A DNA stretch of 35,806 nucleotides. Origin: Phaeoceros laevis (lineage: Eukaryota; Anthocerotophyta; Anthocerotopsida; Notothyladales). The position numbers and the translations under genes are program-made. Positions within the stretch are counted from its first letter, which is position 1, and each line of letters opens with the position of its first letter. The DNA is taken from assembly GCA_049999765.1 (NCBI GenBank), contig JBNGIQ010009547.1, positions 369,165-404,970 on the forward strand, given 5' to 3'. The notes below the pieces were generated by a model. The model was not told the DNA's origin and ran no database searches. It saw nothing but the letters and a program-made list of their open reading frames with translations. Of this stretch, positions 11,022-20,771 are shown piece after piece.

Positions 11022-11256
11022 TCTCCTTGGCTCTGCTGCGCCTTGGGGAGCGGAGCAGGAGAGCGAGTCAGCTCAAGGCAGGAAGCAAGGCAGAAAGGAA
11101 GCAAGGAAGGTAGCCACCAAGGGAAGGGGAATTTGCGTGCGCACAGGTGGGGTGGGTGTCGGGGTGCTGGAATTCGTGCCCTGCTGAGAGGCAAGGCAAC
11201 GGATTGAATTGGGCTGCTACCTGCGCCATCGCGCATTGAGAGAGATCCCGGTGAGG

Positions 11257-11671
11257 ATGAGGAGTCGGGGGCAGGTGTGAACGCCAGGATAGATTCTCCA
11301 GCCATGTGTTGTCGTAGGAGACTGACGGTGGATATCAGAAACGGCCGTGCTGTCAGCTGGGACAGAGGATAGAAATTCTGGGCCCTTGCCCTTGCTCAGC
11401 CAGGTGCCCCTCACAAGCTACTTCATCAAAGGAGCCTTCCTGCTCTTCAGCTTTCTCGTCCTTCTCTCCCTCCCTCCACCCCTGTGTAGGTCCTAATACA
11501 GGGCTGCTGCCATTTTTTTTGCGCTCTGTCGGTGTCTGCGTGACTAGCAGGCTCTGGTTTGGGGCTGGATTTGAGCACAAGAGCATTCCTAGAGAGGCTG
11601 TCGGCTGTCGGCAAGCAGCAGCAACAAGAATCATGTCTCCAAGATGTGCTGCTTGCGTTCTCGTCGCCTGA
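11257..11671 (+). promoter_or_regulatory. group of three upstream ORFs before the ERF start
   Basis: Three short ATG-initiated ORFs precede the ERF start: 11257-11280 (7 codons), 11304-11372 (22 codons) and 11633-11671 (12 codons). The last overlaps the ATG at 11644 in another frame. If the transcript begins upstream they could restrain translation, or they may indicate that the true start is a later in-frame ATG such as 11869. The transcript's 5' end cannot be seen here. Confidence 0.35.
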
Positions 11672-14600
11672 GAGACGACAATTGGGACCAGCCTGTCGGC
11701 TGCTGCATCGGAATCAAGTCTCAAGCATCAACTTTCAAGATTGAAGGAGCAACGGAGCGGGAGCCCAAAATTGGGCAAGACGAGGAGGAAGAGGTGAATC
11801 CCGGTTGTTCCCAGCAGGACCAAGCCCCTGCGGGGGCTTCTGGGGACTCCACCACGGCGCTTCGGATTATGTGCACGAAGCTGGGGAGCCCAGTGACTCC
11901 CAGGGATTCCTCAATTCCCCCACACAGCGCGCCTGCTACCGCCACCAGCCTCCCTCCCTCGCCTTCCTCTGCCTCTGTGCGACCTGAGGCCAAATTCCAG
12001 AGCTTGTCCGACACCGTGATGGTGTCTGTCCTCACTCATGCTGCGGGGGGGGGAGCAGCTTCGGAGACGGGCTTCAGCTTCGGCCATGGTCAGCCTCTTA
12101 TGCGCCAGAGAAGTGTTCCTAGCCCTATTGCCTCAGACGCTGCTCACATGATGGGATTCTACGGAGGTGGGCAGCAGCTGGGTGGTGAGCAAGGTGGTGG
12201 TGGTGCTGGTATGACCAGAGCAACACCCTTTGCGCAAGAAATTGTTGGTGGTGCACCAGGCCTCGGCCAGCAGCACCAGCAGCAGCAACAGGCCTCTTCA
12301 GGATTGTTTCCTGTGTCCAGCACCAGCGCGGGCTTGCTGCGTTCTGGCAGCTTGGGCAGATATCACTCGTCCAAGACCGATCCAGGGGACTTGGCCAAGT
12401 GGCCCTGGGAGTACAAGCCATCAATGGAGACGCAGACCAGCAGCAGTGGTGGGGGTGGTGGTCTCAGCGACCAAAGCCTCACGCAAGAGTCAAGCTACAG
12501 CTCCGACACTGCTGGGAGACCTTCCCCCTCGCTTCAGCGACAACCTTCTTCCATAGATCAACGTGAGCACCTTTGATAGTCTGGGAAGCTTCTCTTTTGG
12601 AGAATGGTCACGTTCGTTGAATCTCTTCACATTTCTGCTTTTGTCTTGTATTCTCTTCTGACGTGTGAAGCCTACGTTTTGCAGCCGTGAGCAAGGTCGT
12701 GGAGGTATGCACTCATGCGGAAAAAAATCCCACGGGAGCTGGCCCCATGGCTGTCGCCACCACCAGCAGCGCTCAGGGACAGCAGCAGGCAAGTCTTGCT
12801 CCTGCAGCAGCCACCACTCTGACTGCAGCACCCTTGAAGAAGAGGCGGTTCAGAGGAGTGAGGCAGCGGCCTTGGGGGAAATGGGCTGCTGAGATACGAG
12901 ATCCCAAGAAGGCAGCGCGGGTGTGGCTAGGCACCTTCGACACAGCAGAGGAGGCTGCTCGGGCCTACGACAGCGCAGCCATCAAATTCAGAGGTCCCCG
13001 AGCCAAGCTCAACTTCCCAGACAGCAGGGGGGATTCCTCGGTTTCGTCTGGACGGGCTCTGCAGTTCTCCCAGGCTCCTCTCATGGCTGCAGCAGCAGCG
13101 GCAGCAAAGAAACCGAGTGTGAGTAACTTCGGTGGTCAGCCCATTGCCAGCGCTGCTGACAAGTGGGCTTCTGGTGCCAAGCTTCCTGCTCAAGCAGCTG
13201 AACAAGCAGCAGCGTCTCAGATGCTCCATCTCCCTGCTTGGGCCAACATTGGCAAGTCTTCTCAGGAGGCGAAGCCAGGCGCTCCCGTTCTATCACAGAA
13301 GCAGCAGCAAGGTCAAGGCGCTGCCAGCAGCTTGCCGGCCAATCCTCACCTGATGGTCGCACAGAACTCTCCCGCTGCTCGTTTCATGGGTGGGCAGCGC
13401 GTCCTTCCGGACAGCAATCAGGTTCAGGCTCAGGCGCAAGCCCAGGTCCAGGCCCAAGCTCAGGCAGTCCAAGCCCAGGCAATCAAGGCTCATCAGCAAG
13501 CTCAGGCCCAGGTTCAGGCCAAGGCTCAGGCACAAGCGAACCAGCAGTTTGGCCAGCAAAGCAAATTATCGCCTCCTATCAGCAGGTCTCTCCAAACCAG
13601 CATTTGGGGGATGTCCGGATCTGCCCAAGCGACTGTACCGGTGGGGACGTCCTCTCTGCAACAGGCCCAGTGGCGGAGTGTGAAGCAGGAACAACAGAGC
13701 AGCGACTCCTCCTCTTACAATCAGACAAGCTCGTCCAAGCCTAAGTGGAAAGAGTCCAGCAGCGACTCCTCCACCCTCAGCGGTGCTGCCTCGTTGCACA
13801 TGAGGACCAGTGCAGAGGCTGCTGGGGCTGAAGGTGGCAGCACCAGGGTGAACTCGCCTCCCATGGCCAGCGCCTCACGGGGACTGACCACCATTCCAGA
13901 AGGCTTTCACCAGCGTTCTATGTCCACAGGAGGGGCCCAAAGTATGCACTTCTCCGAAAGCTTCCAGCATCACCACCAGAGATCCCTTTCCACGGGAACG
14001 GAGGCTATGCAGTTCTCTGAAGCTTTCCTCCAGCGTTCAGAAGGTTTACAGTTCTCTGGACAGTCCCAGTTCCCTTCCTCAAGAATGTCGCCGCAAGCGC
14101 AACATCAGCATTTTAGCCTGGGCTACTCCCATCCAGATCAAGGTGAACTGCTGTCCATCCTTGGCCCATCTTCAAGGTTCCCCTCTAGTAGTGACCAGCA
14201 GCATAGTTTAGCCCAGCAACATCCTTCTGTTGGCCAGTCCGACTTCGCTTCTAGACAGCTTCAGTTCCAGGCAGCCCAGCAACAACTGTCAGGTTACAGG
14301 CTAGATCAGGCTTATTTCGGTCAGGACCCGTTGCAGTTCACCTCGGGAGCCCACTTTCAGATGGAGCAGCAGCAGCAAGGACGGCAGCAGCAGCAGTTTC
14401 TTCAAGGACAGCAACAGTTCTCTTCAGTGGGGGACGATTCATTTGCTCTTCAATTCCAATCGGGACAGCAGCAGCAGCAGCAGCAACAGTACACAGCTAT
14501 CCACCAATCTATGGCATTGGCTTTGCTGGAGCAGCCAGATCAAAATGTGGGAATTCCGGAGCAACAGCAGCAGCAGCAGCAGCAGGTGGGGGATTGGCAA

Positions 14601-14771
14601 TGGGACTCGGTGACACAGCAAATGATGGCTGGGAGTGGCGGCGGGCTATGGAGCCCCAGCTCTGTTATGGGGCACACGGACGGGCCTTCTCCGAGAGACT
14701 CCTCACAATCCAGCTTCAGCAGCATTTGGAATTTCGAGGATCGGCAGCCTCCAGGCTCTCAGGGCATGTGA
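11644..14771 (+). CDS. AP2/ERF-domain transcription factor, ERF subfamily (two exons)
   Basis: Exons 11644-12562 and 12685-14771 are joined across a 122-nt GT-AG intron (donor GTGAGC, acceptor TTTTGCAG). The phase-1 junction restores an unbroken frame of about 1001 aa. The single AP2 domain is at residues about 361-418 ([19 protein letters not shown], then [17 protein letters not shown], ending [10 protein letters not shown]). It has the WAAEIRD signature of ERF rather than DREB proteins, which usually bind GCC-box DNA. The [11 protein letters not shown] and AKLNFP variants resemble angiosperm group X (ABR1/RAP2.6-type) ERFs, but the group is tentative. The 300-aa N-terminus is Ser/Gly-rich. 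The C-terminus is Gln-rich, with a Gln-Ala repeat and two CAG-encoded Gln runs, likely activation regions. It is far longer than typical ERFs of 200-400 aa. The start at 11644 is the first in-frame ATG; 11869 is an alternative. Nuclear. Confidence 0.85.
13415..13548 (+). repeat. Gln-Ala/Gln-Val coding repeat within the ERF gene
   Basis: A run of CAG/CAA alternating with GCT/GCC/GTT codons encodes about 40 residues of alternating Gln and Ala or Val. It is not glutamine alone, so it is a hexanucleotide-type coding repeat. Such tracts often vary in length between strains. Confidence 0.85.
14466..14585 (+). repeat. two CAG-run polyglutamine tracts in the ERF gene
   Basis: Nearly pure CAG runs lie at 14466-14488 and about 14563-14585. 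They encode about eight glutamines each, near the C-terminus. Pure CAG runs are prone to slippage. Confidence 0.85.
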
Positions 14772-15246
14772 TTGTTGCTGGGGTTTGCTTTGTGCCAAAA
14801 CGTCCCTTTGCTGGTGAACTCATATTCGTGCTGCAACAGGTTACAGGCCGCACTTGTATGTACGAGGTTTAGACTCTAGAGTGTAGACTGTAGTTGTGCG
14901 GTTATCAACCACTCCACAATTTTGTAGGCTTCTTCCTGTTTATTCAATAATTACACTACAAATTGGTCACACAACAGAGCCGCATCCTCGCCGCCTTGTC
15001 CGTGGCACAACTCTGCGGGATCGGAAGGTGGTCTTTCTGGGTCAAACTCTAAGTCAACCAAGGTGCTGACAGCCGGAGCGATGTACCAGAACCTAGTCTA
15101 GGACTAGTCTACAAGGGAGAGTCACGGCTCAACAGTGAGTACACCCTCGAGGGGTTTAGAATCTTACAATTGTCAAAATTGTGGTTCCCGAGTACGCTAA
15201 CAGCTGTCGTAAGTGCAACTACTAAATGAACACAGCCAGCCTTGGC
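14772..15246. other. shared 3' flank between the ERF gene and CCT2
   Basis: The two genes converge here, with stops 475 bp apart. No coding frame stands out. An AT-rich patch at 14938-14965 (with AATAAT) is a possible end signal for the ERF transcript. Transcripts from the two genes may overlap in antisense. Confidence 0.5.
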
Positions 15247-18200
15247 CTAATAGCCTCCCTCTCTTTTCCTCGGAGCGCACTTGATGATCTCGTCGACGCG
15301 CAGAATCATCTCTGCCGCTTCAGTTGCAGACATTAGGATGGCCTGCTTCACCTTGAATGACTCATAGATGCCCAGCTGTTCCATGTCACCCACCTGCAAA
15401 TGGGCCGCAACGAAGTATAAGACAACTGTCGAAGGCTGAGATCCTAGAAGGTCCAGGCAAAAAAAGAGGGCCCAAAAAACAACAGCTCGCATGGGACGCA
15501 GAAACTCACTTGACCCGAGATCACATCAATTCCTGCATTAGAACCGTCGGAAGCATGGGCCGCCCTGAGCTGAGACACAAGATCTGCACTGTCTAGTCCT
15601 GCATTATCTGCAATCGTGGTGGGTATTGCCCGGAGAGCCATGGCAAAATGTTCGATTGCAATAGACTTTTTCCCTGGAGTCTTTCTTGCAAGATCGTCCA
15701 CATGCCTGGCCATCAAAATTTCAGGCCAACCTCCACCCCAAACAACACGGCTATCCTGGACAGTCTGGCTTAGCACACACAGGGCATCATGGAGAGATCT
15801 CTCTGCCTCATCCAAAACATGTGAGCTGCACACACCAAACATACGTGAGATGTCACCAGCAACATAATAAAAAAGACAAGGCCAAAGGAAAATAAGGCAC
15901 GAGAAACAGGGCAGTTGAAAAGGAGAGACGAGCGAGGGAAGTGTCACCTTGCTCCTCTGAGAACAATTGTACAGGCCTGACCCAATTCCACCCCAGAAAA
16001 GTGAATGAGCCTGTCTTCCCCGATCATGATCTCCTCAATAAGCTTGCAATGACCCAACTTCACTGACTCTGGGTTGTCAAAGGTTGAGGTGATTTCACCA
16101 CCCGTTACTAGTGCTAAGCGCTCAATTCCATCAAAGTCTGCATGCTCAATCGCCATGATGCCTGCATCTGCAAAAAGCTCTTCCGGATAGTTGTAGATGA
16201 GTTGACGGTTTACAAAGCAATTGATTCCGTGGGCTATGATGTTCTGGACTTTTGCCTTCATCTTTGCCTTCTCTGCTGCTTCAATTTCTGCTACCTTGGA
16301 CATAGCATCCACCCTCACTCGCGCACCATAAATCTTTATCTTGTCTGTATCCATGGCCGTATTTGCCACCAATATGTTTGCATTCTCGATGCGCTTCGGC
16401 TGACCAACACCAATCTTCTTATCCAAAATGAACCTGCAAACCTCAAATTGTTCCCAATCAAGCACACTGCAGTCAAGAGTCCAGCTATTGAGGCACAGCA
16501 CACAACAGACAAGGATCCTCACCCTTCATCCAGAAAAGAATCTTTCAAAGAACCCCCAGCCTTCTTCACTATCTGGATTGCTTCCAGATTTCCGCTGCCC
16601 TGCCAAGTTGACAACACAAGTCATGAAGTGGAGCACCAACTTGCGACAGTTTTCAAAATAGATGTTTGCTGATCAGTGTCATAGAGAGGCATACCTTCAA
16701 GCGCATAACAGCATCCACAGCAAGGTTCGCAAAGTGAACCTTGTCCTGTGAAAGAATTTTTGAGCTCAACGTTGTCATGGCTATGTTGACAAGATCGGAG
16801 CGGAATTTTTCTGAACATGTCCATTTTGTGTTCTCAGGCAATTTACAGGACTACTCCAACTAGTGCAACCTAAAGATTCCCCAGAGAGTTTTACCACAAT
16901 ATTCATACCAGGATCAGCTTGATTGTTTCGGACAACCTTCTCCAACGAACTCCTGGCAGTTTCTGCACCCATTCTGTAGCCTACCACCAGCACACAAGGT
17001 TATACTTTGAGCTGACATGAAAAAAATGGTTGTGTGGCAACAATACCACCACTTCACTCAACTCCTCACCAGCAATTATCGTCATAGGATGAATCTTTAA
17101 GGCAACAAGCTTTTCTGCTTCTCGCAACAGCTCTCCAGCCAGTACGACGACAGATGTTGTGCCATCACCGACCTCATCATCTTGCACTTTTGAGATATCT
17201 GCAATGGCACATTCAATTTTGAAAAGCTTCTCAGGTCACCACATATTTCCCTTGAACGAATGGGTGAAAACGCTCCTAGTGCTGCTTAGGGCCATACTAA
17301 AGACAATTGCCACCTACATACAGCCTTCCTTATACCAAAATCAGCTTGAGTGTTCTCCACTCGACTGATGCACAACCAGCATGCAGTGACGGGAACAATG
17401 ACATCTGTGCCTAAAACTCAAACTTGCTTAAAAAATATAAATACCAATCAAAACTTTTGCTGCTGGATTGTCTACATGAAGAGATTTGAGGATGGTTGCC
17501 CCATCATTGGTGACGGTTACATCCTGAGTTCGACCAGTTGATTGCAATATTTTGTCCTGCAGGATACGAGTAAGCCATGACAATGCATTCATGGTTCGAC
17601 TAATGAAATATCCTCAGTCCACCGAAGTAGTCAGGTCCCAGAAACAACGGAGCAGCTTTTACTGTTAAAGCAAACACTGCATGCACCGGATAAATTAGTT
17701 AGGTATCGTACCATTCCTTTTGGACCTAATGTGCTTTTGACCAGATCTGCAATTGCCATGGCTCCAACGAAAGATGCCTACATACGAAGAAATGGAGCAA
17801 GCAAAGCGATCACGGAAAATGAGTGCAGATGGCGTCACAGAAAATGCAGCATCTGCATCAAGATGTGCGTAATGTATTCAAACTGCGATCTTTATACAGT
17901 CGATCCGAAGGAGAAGTCTTGCAGCTGCAGCATATGAACCCTGACACAAACTCGAGTCTAAGATGTGCGATGTGACGACTATACCAGTCTGGCGCGCTCT
18001 CCTTTTTCTTCCATAGCATCGGACTTGAACAGCCCCTCTACCTGTTACAGGACGGGGCAATGTAACAGCAGCAAAAGGTTGCCGTCAGAACGCCCTCGCT
18101 TTCAGGCAGCACAGCGCCAAGCGTGCTCTTACTGCCATCTGCCTCAGCTAACTGCTCTTCCATGCAAGGGCGAGCTGGCTATGGACAACTTGGTCAAGTA

Positions 18201-18266
18201 CAAGGGAGCAGTCAACCAAAGCTGAGACTAGCAAGAGCAAGCTGCAGGGATACTCACCGAAGCCAT
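15247..18266 (-). CDS. CCT2: T-complex protein 1 subunit beta (CCT2, cytosolic chaperonin)
   Basis: Eleven coding exons on the minus strand, all in phase: 18266-18258, 18041-17985, 17777-17712, 17556-17445, 17198-17070, 16980-16909, 16810-16695, 16599-16523, 16433-15948, 15825-15510 and 15393-15247. They give 528 aa, close to the plant CCT2 length of 527. All introns are GT-AG, 89-246 nt. Group II chaperonin signatures are present: [12 protein letters not shown] at the exon 3/4 junction, NDGATIL at about 61-67, [11 protein letters not shown] at about 87-97 with the ATPase aspartate in GDGTT, and GGGWPE near the C-terminal third. The beta-subunit identity comes from [20 protein letters not shown] and CINCFVNR-like spacing. 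It forms one of eight subunits of the TRiC/CCT ring that folds actin and tubulin in the cytosol. The first coding exon holds only Met-Ala-Ser, but the ATG sits in a strong GCCGCCATGG context. Confidence 0.95.
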
Positions 18267-18592
18267 GGCGGCTAGGGCCGATTGCAAATAGACAGTGACA
18301 AATTGCCCTTAGCTGTGGAAGAATGCCAGCCACTCCGAGAAACGATCCCCTTCAAGGCGTCGAGGGGCTCCCGTTGGAGGAAGTGCGTTATGCCGTCACG
18401 ACAGCCTCCCCGCTGGCGGGAACAGGTCCTTCACCCAGAACTTGAAACTACATTAGGTTCCGGGAGCAACCAAGGGTTGGGTCCAGGTGACGGTTAAGCA
18501 AAGCCGGTTATGGTCAGGGATCGTTTGATCTACCTTTCGAGGATTGGGGAAGGTTTGTTGACGAGCGTTGTAGTGCCGGGGCCGTAACAGTG
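18267..18592. promoter_or_regulatory. bidirectional promoter region between CCT2 and the coiled-coil gene
   Basis: The start codons of two divergent genes are 326 bp apart. Both 5' UTRs and both promoters must therefore lie here, or partly within the first introns. No TATA box is obvious. A short frame at 18282-18497 shows no family resemblance. A possible upstream start at 18510 could add an extra exon to the right-hand gene. Confidence 0.45.
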
Positions 18593-19538
18593 ATGGAGAG
18601 GGAATTGCAGCTCGTGAGACAACGTTTGGTCTCTGCGGAGGTGGAAAGAAAGGATGCCTTGTACCAACTTAGTCAGGTCAGGAAGGAGAAGGCCAACCCG
18701 GATCTTGTAAAACTGTACATCAAGCACGCCAGCAACGCTATTGACAAGGAGCGAGACTTGTGGGAGAGGGAAAAGAATCTGTACAACGCAAGATACGGAA
18801 CAGGTTTGTTCTAGCTGATCAATTCACAACTGTAATCTTGGTGCTCCGCAGCCACCCCAGTTCTTGTTCCAGCCACACTATCGTACCCAAGCACGCCGGA
18901 ACTGCTGTTGCCCTAGTGACAATATCGGACTCGGGCATCACAATTCACGATCTGTTGCTTGTTTTGGTGGCAGCTGCTGCTCAAATCAAGCAGTCACCTC
19001 TTTGCTTTCTACCTGACAAGAACGAAGGGCTCAACAAAACTACCTTGTGTCGAAGCCATGATTCTGACTCTTCAGAATGGCATAAGCGAAGAGAACACCT
19101 TGATACTCTTATGAAAATGACAACATAGAATCATAGTCTACAGCCGTGTACACTCATCTCTGTTTTCAAGTGCAGCAAACCGCAGCCGGAGACCACATCG
19201 GCAGTCTAACTCGATTGTAGGGATAGGACTCTGGGACAATGCAGGGCTCCCAAACAATGCCGACTACAGGTGTTGCCGTAGGCACTGACCTGGCCTATGC
19301 TCTCAAGCTTCAAGGTGTGAGACGTGCTCATACAGCTTTTTAGTAAGGTAAGAGTACCTTGAGTGCTGTTTCTAAGTGGAGCTTGCTAGTGTGAACCGCA
19401 AAGCCGACTGATGCTGTGGGGCTGTGGCATGAGTATGTTCCAGCCATTGGTGCAAACGGACCTCATAAGGGTGTGCAAACTGGCCGTCCAACTTGGCGTA
19501 CTTGCATGGTGGATAACTTTACACCTGGAGAAGCATGA
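18593..19538 (+). CDS. small coiled-coil protein of unknown function (three-exon model)
   Basis: I do not recognise this protein. Exon 18593-18803 encodes a charged helical segment (MERELQLVRQRLVSAEVERK, then KANPDLVKLYIKHASNAI and WEREKNLYNARYGT) with coiled-coil character and normal codon use. Two further exons fit in phase: 19270-19316 (GVAVGTDLAYALKLQG) and 19404-19538 (LWHEYVPAIGANGPHKG, ending CMVDNFTPGEA and TGA). The introns would be 466 and 87 nt, giving 130 aa. The second intron uses GTGAGA as donor and a weak AAAG acceptor, so that junction is the least sure. The first exon is strongly protein-like; an upstream exon may be missing. It lies divergent from CCT2 and ends 115 bp before MSRA on the same strand. 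No signal peptide or membrane segment is seen. Confidence 0.5.
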
Positions 19539-19653
19539 GGCCTACCAGAAGGGCTAACTTCAACCCAACCGAGGCTTCAGTCCATCGACAGAGCGAACTG
19601 TACTAGCCCGCGTGGAGGGACATAGAGTGGAGAAAGGGAGCAAGATATCGGCC

Positions 19654-20537
19654 ATGTCGATGCAGGCACTAGTAGGTGCTGCCTGCTGCCCTTGCCGAGC
19701 GTCCGGCAGCCCGAGGCAGGCCCTGGCGTCTGGCTTCCTTGGTTTCAGACTCGCTCTACAACGTCCTGTAGGCACTGCATCAAGGGCTCCACCAGTTTTG
19801 CAACTTCGGGCGATGGAGAAGAAGGGCGGGTGGTTCAATTTTGGAGGCTTCGGTGCTCGGGCAGTGTCCAAGGAGGCGGATGCAGGCAGTTCCAGTATTG
19901 CGCAGGGGCCCGACGACGATGTGCCTGCCGCAGGGCAGCAATTCGCGTGTTTCGGTGCCGGATGTTTCTGGGGAGTAGAACTGGCATTCCAGCGGGTGGC
20001 AGGCGTGAGCAAGACGGAAGTAGGGTACACGCAGGGGAAGGTGCCCAACCCTACCTACGGCGCTGTTTGCGAGGGGACCACTGGTCATGCTGAAGTCGTG
20101 CGCGTGCAATTCGATCCCAAGCAGGTCAGCTATGAATCGCTGCTGGAAGTGTTTTGGGCCCGGCACGATCCCACCACGCTCAACCGGCAGGTACTACTCT
20201 TGCTACCTCCGCACCTGGTCGTTTTCAGGATGAATTCTCGTTGCTGATTTAAACCAGTCCAACCATGCACTTGATCCAAGCGCAGGGTGGGGATGTGGGC
20301 ACGCAATACAGATCAGGCGTGTACTTCTACGGCCCTGAGCAAGAGCAGGCTGCCAAGGAGTCTCTTGAGAAACACGAGAAGACGCTCAACAGAAAGATTG
20401 TGACCGAAGTCTTACCTGCGAAACGATTCTACCGAGCAGAAGAATATCACCAGCAGTATTTGGCCAAGGGTGGTCGCTTTGGTTGGAAGCAGTCAGTGGA
20501 AAAAGGATGCAACGACCCTATTCGCTGCTACGGTTAA
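19654..20537 (+). CDS. MSRA: peptide methionine-S-sulfoxide reductase A, plastid type
   Basis: Exons 19654-20190 and 20286-20537 are joined across a 95-nt GT-AG intron at phase 0, giving 262 aa. Plant plastid MSRAs are about 258 aa. The enzyme reduces the S form of methionine sulfoxide in proteins, with thioredoxin regenerating it. The catalytic motif GCFWG is at residues 103-107 (Cys104). The body shows [48 protein letters not shown] and AEEYHQQYL. Cys254 and Cys260 at the extreme C-terminus ([10 protein letters not shown]) are the likely resolving cysteines. The first ~55 residues are rich in Ala, Ser and Arg and poor in acidic residues, as in a chloroplast transit peptide; that location is inferred. 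The ATG at 19654 is the first in frame, with another two codons later. Confidence 0.93.
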
Positions 20538-20771
20538 GCGTCCCCCCGTCCTTGGACGTTTACCGTCTACAATGAATGTGCAACAAAGATTTGCTTCCGA
20601 TGGTACAGGACCAGTTTCGTGTCGGTATCGAGTTCAATATGAACCGCACCCAACCTTGGAAGGCCGTAGTAGACATTGTGGAAGGGAGGATCAATCTAAC
20701 AAAACTTTGCAGTCAAAGGTCCATCCACTGGTTATTCCGAGCAAAAACTTATTTTACAGTCTCAGAAACTT
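20538..20771. other. 3' flank shared by MSRA and the BRWD-like gene
   Basis: The genes end tail to tail, only 234 bp apart. Their 3' UTRs must abut or overlap. Open frames on the + strand here (20470-20797) are not protein-like. Confidence 0.5.

Larger units (their letters stand above)
5721..11200. other. gene desert with dense simple repeats, upstream of the ERF gene
   Basis: About 5.5 kb with no frame I can assign to a protein. It is built of many short tandem repeats (listed separately), CATG-, CTAG- and TAGT-rich stretches, and GC-rich patches. Because it ends at the ERF gene's 5' region, it most likely contains that gene's promoter and distal elements. A possible TATA-like run occurs at about 7398-7406 (ATATATAAAA), but no gene follows it. 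No tRNA or known miRNA was recognised. Confidence 0.5.

Noticed and set aside
10507-11187. 226-aa plus-strand open frame upstream of the ERF gene
   Set aside because: It is composed of CTGC, CAGC and GGAAG simple repeats in GC-rich DNA, has low-complexity translation and no domain, and lies in the ERF 5' region.
18760-19128. 122-aa plus-strand frame overlapping the coiled-coil gene
   Set aside because: It begins in a different frame inside exon 1 and then runs through the proposed intron, with no recognisable motif.
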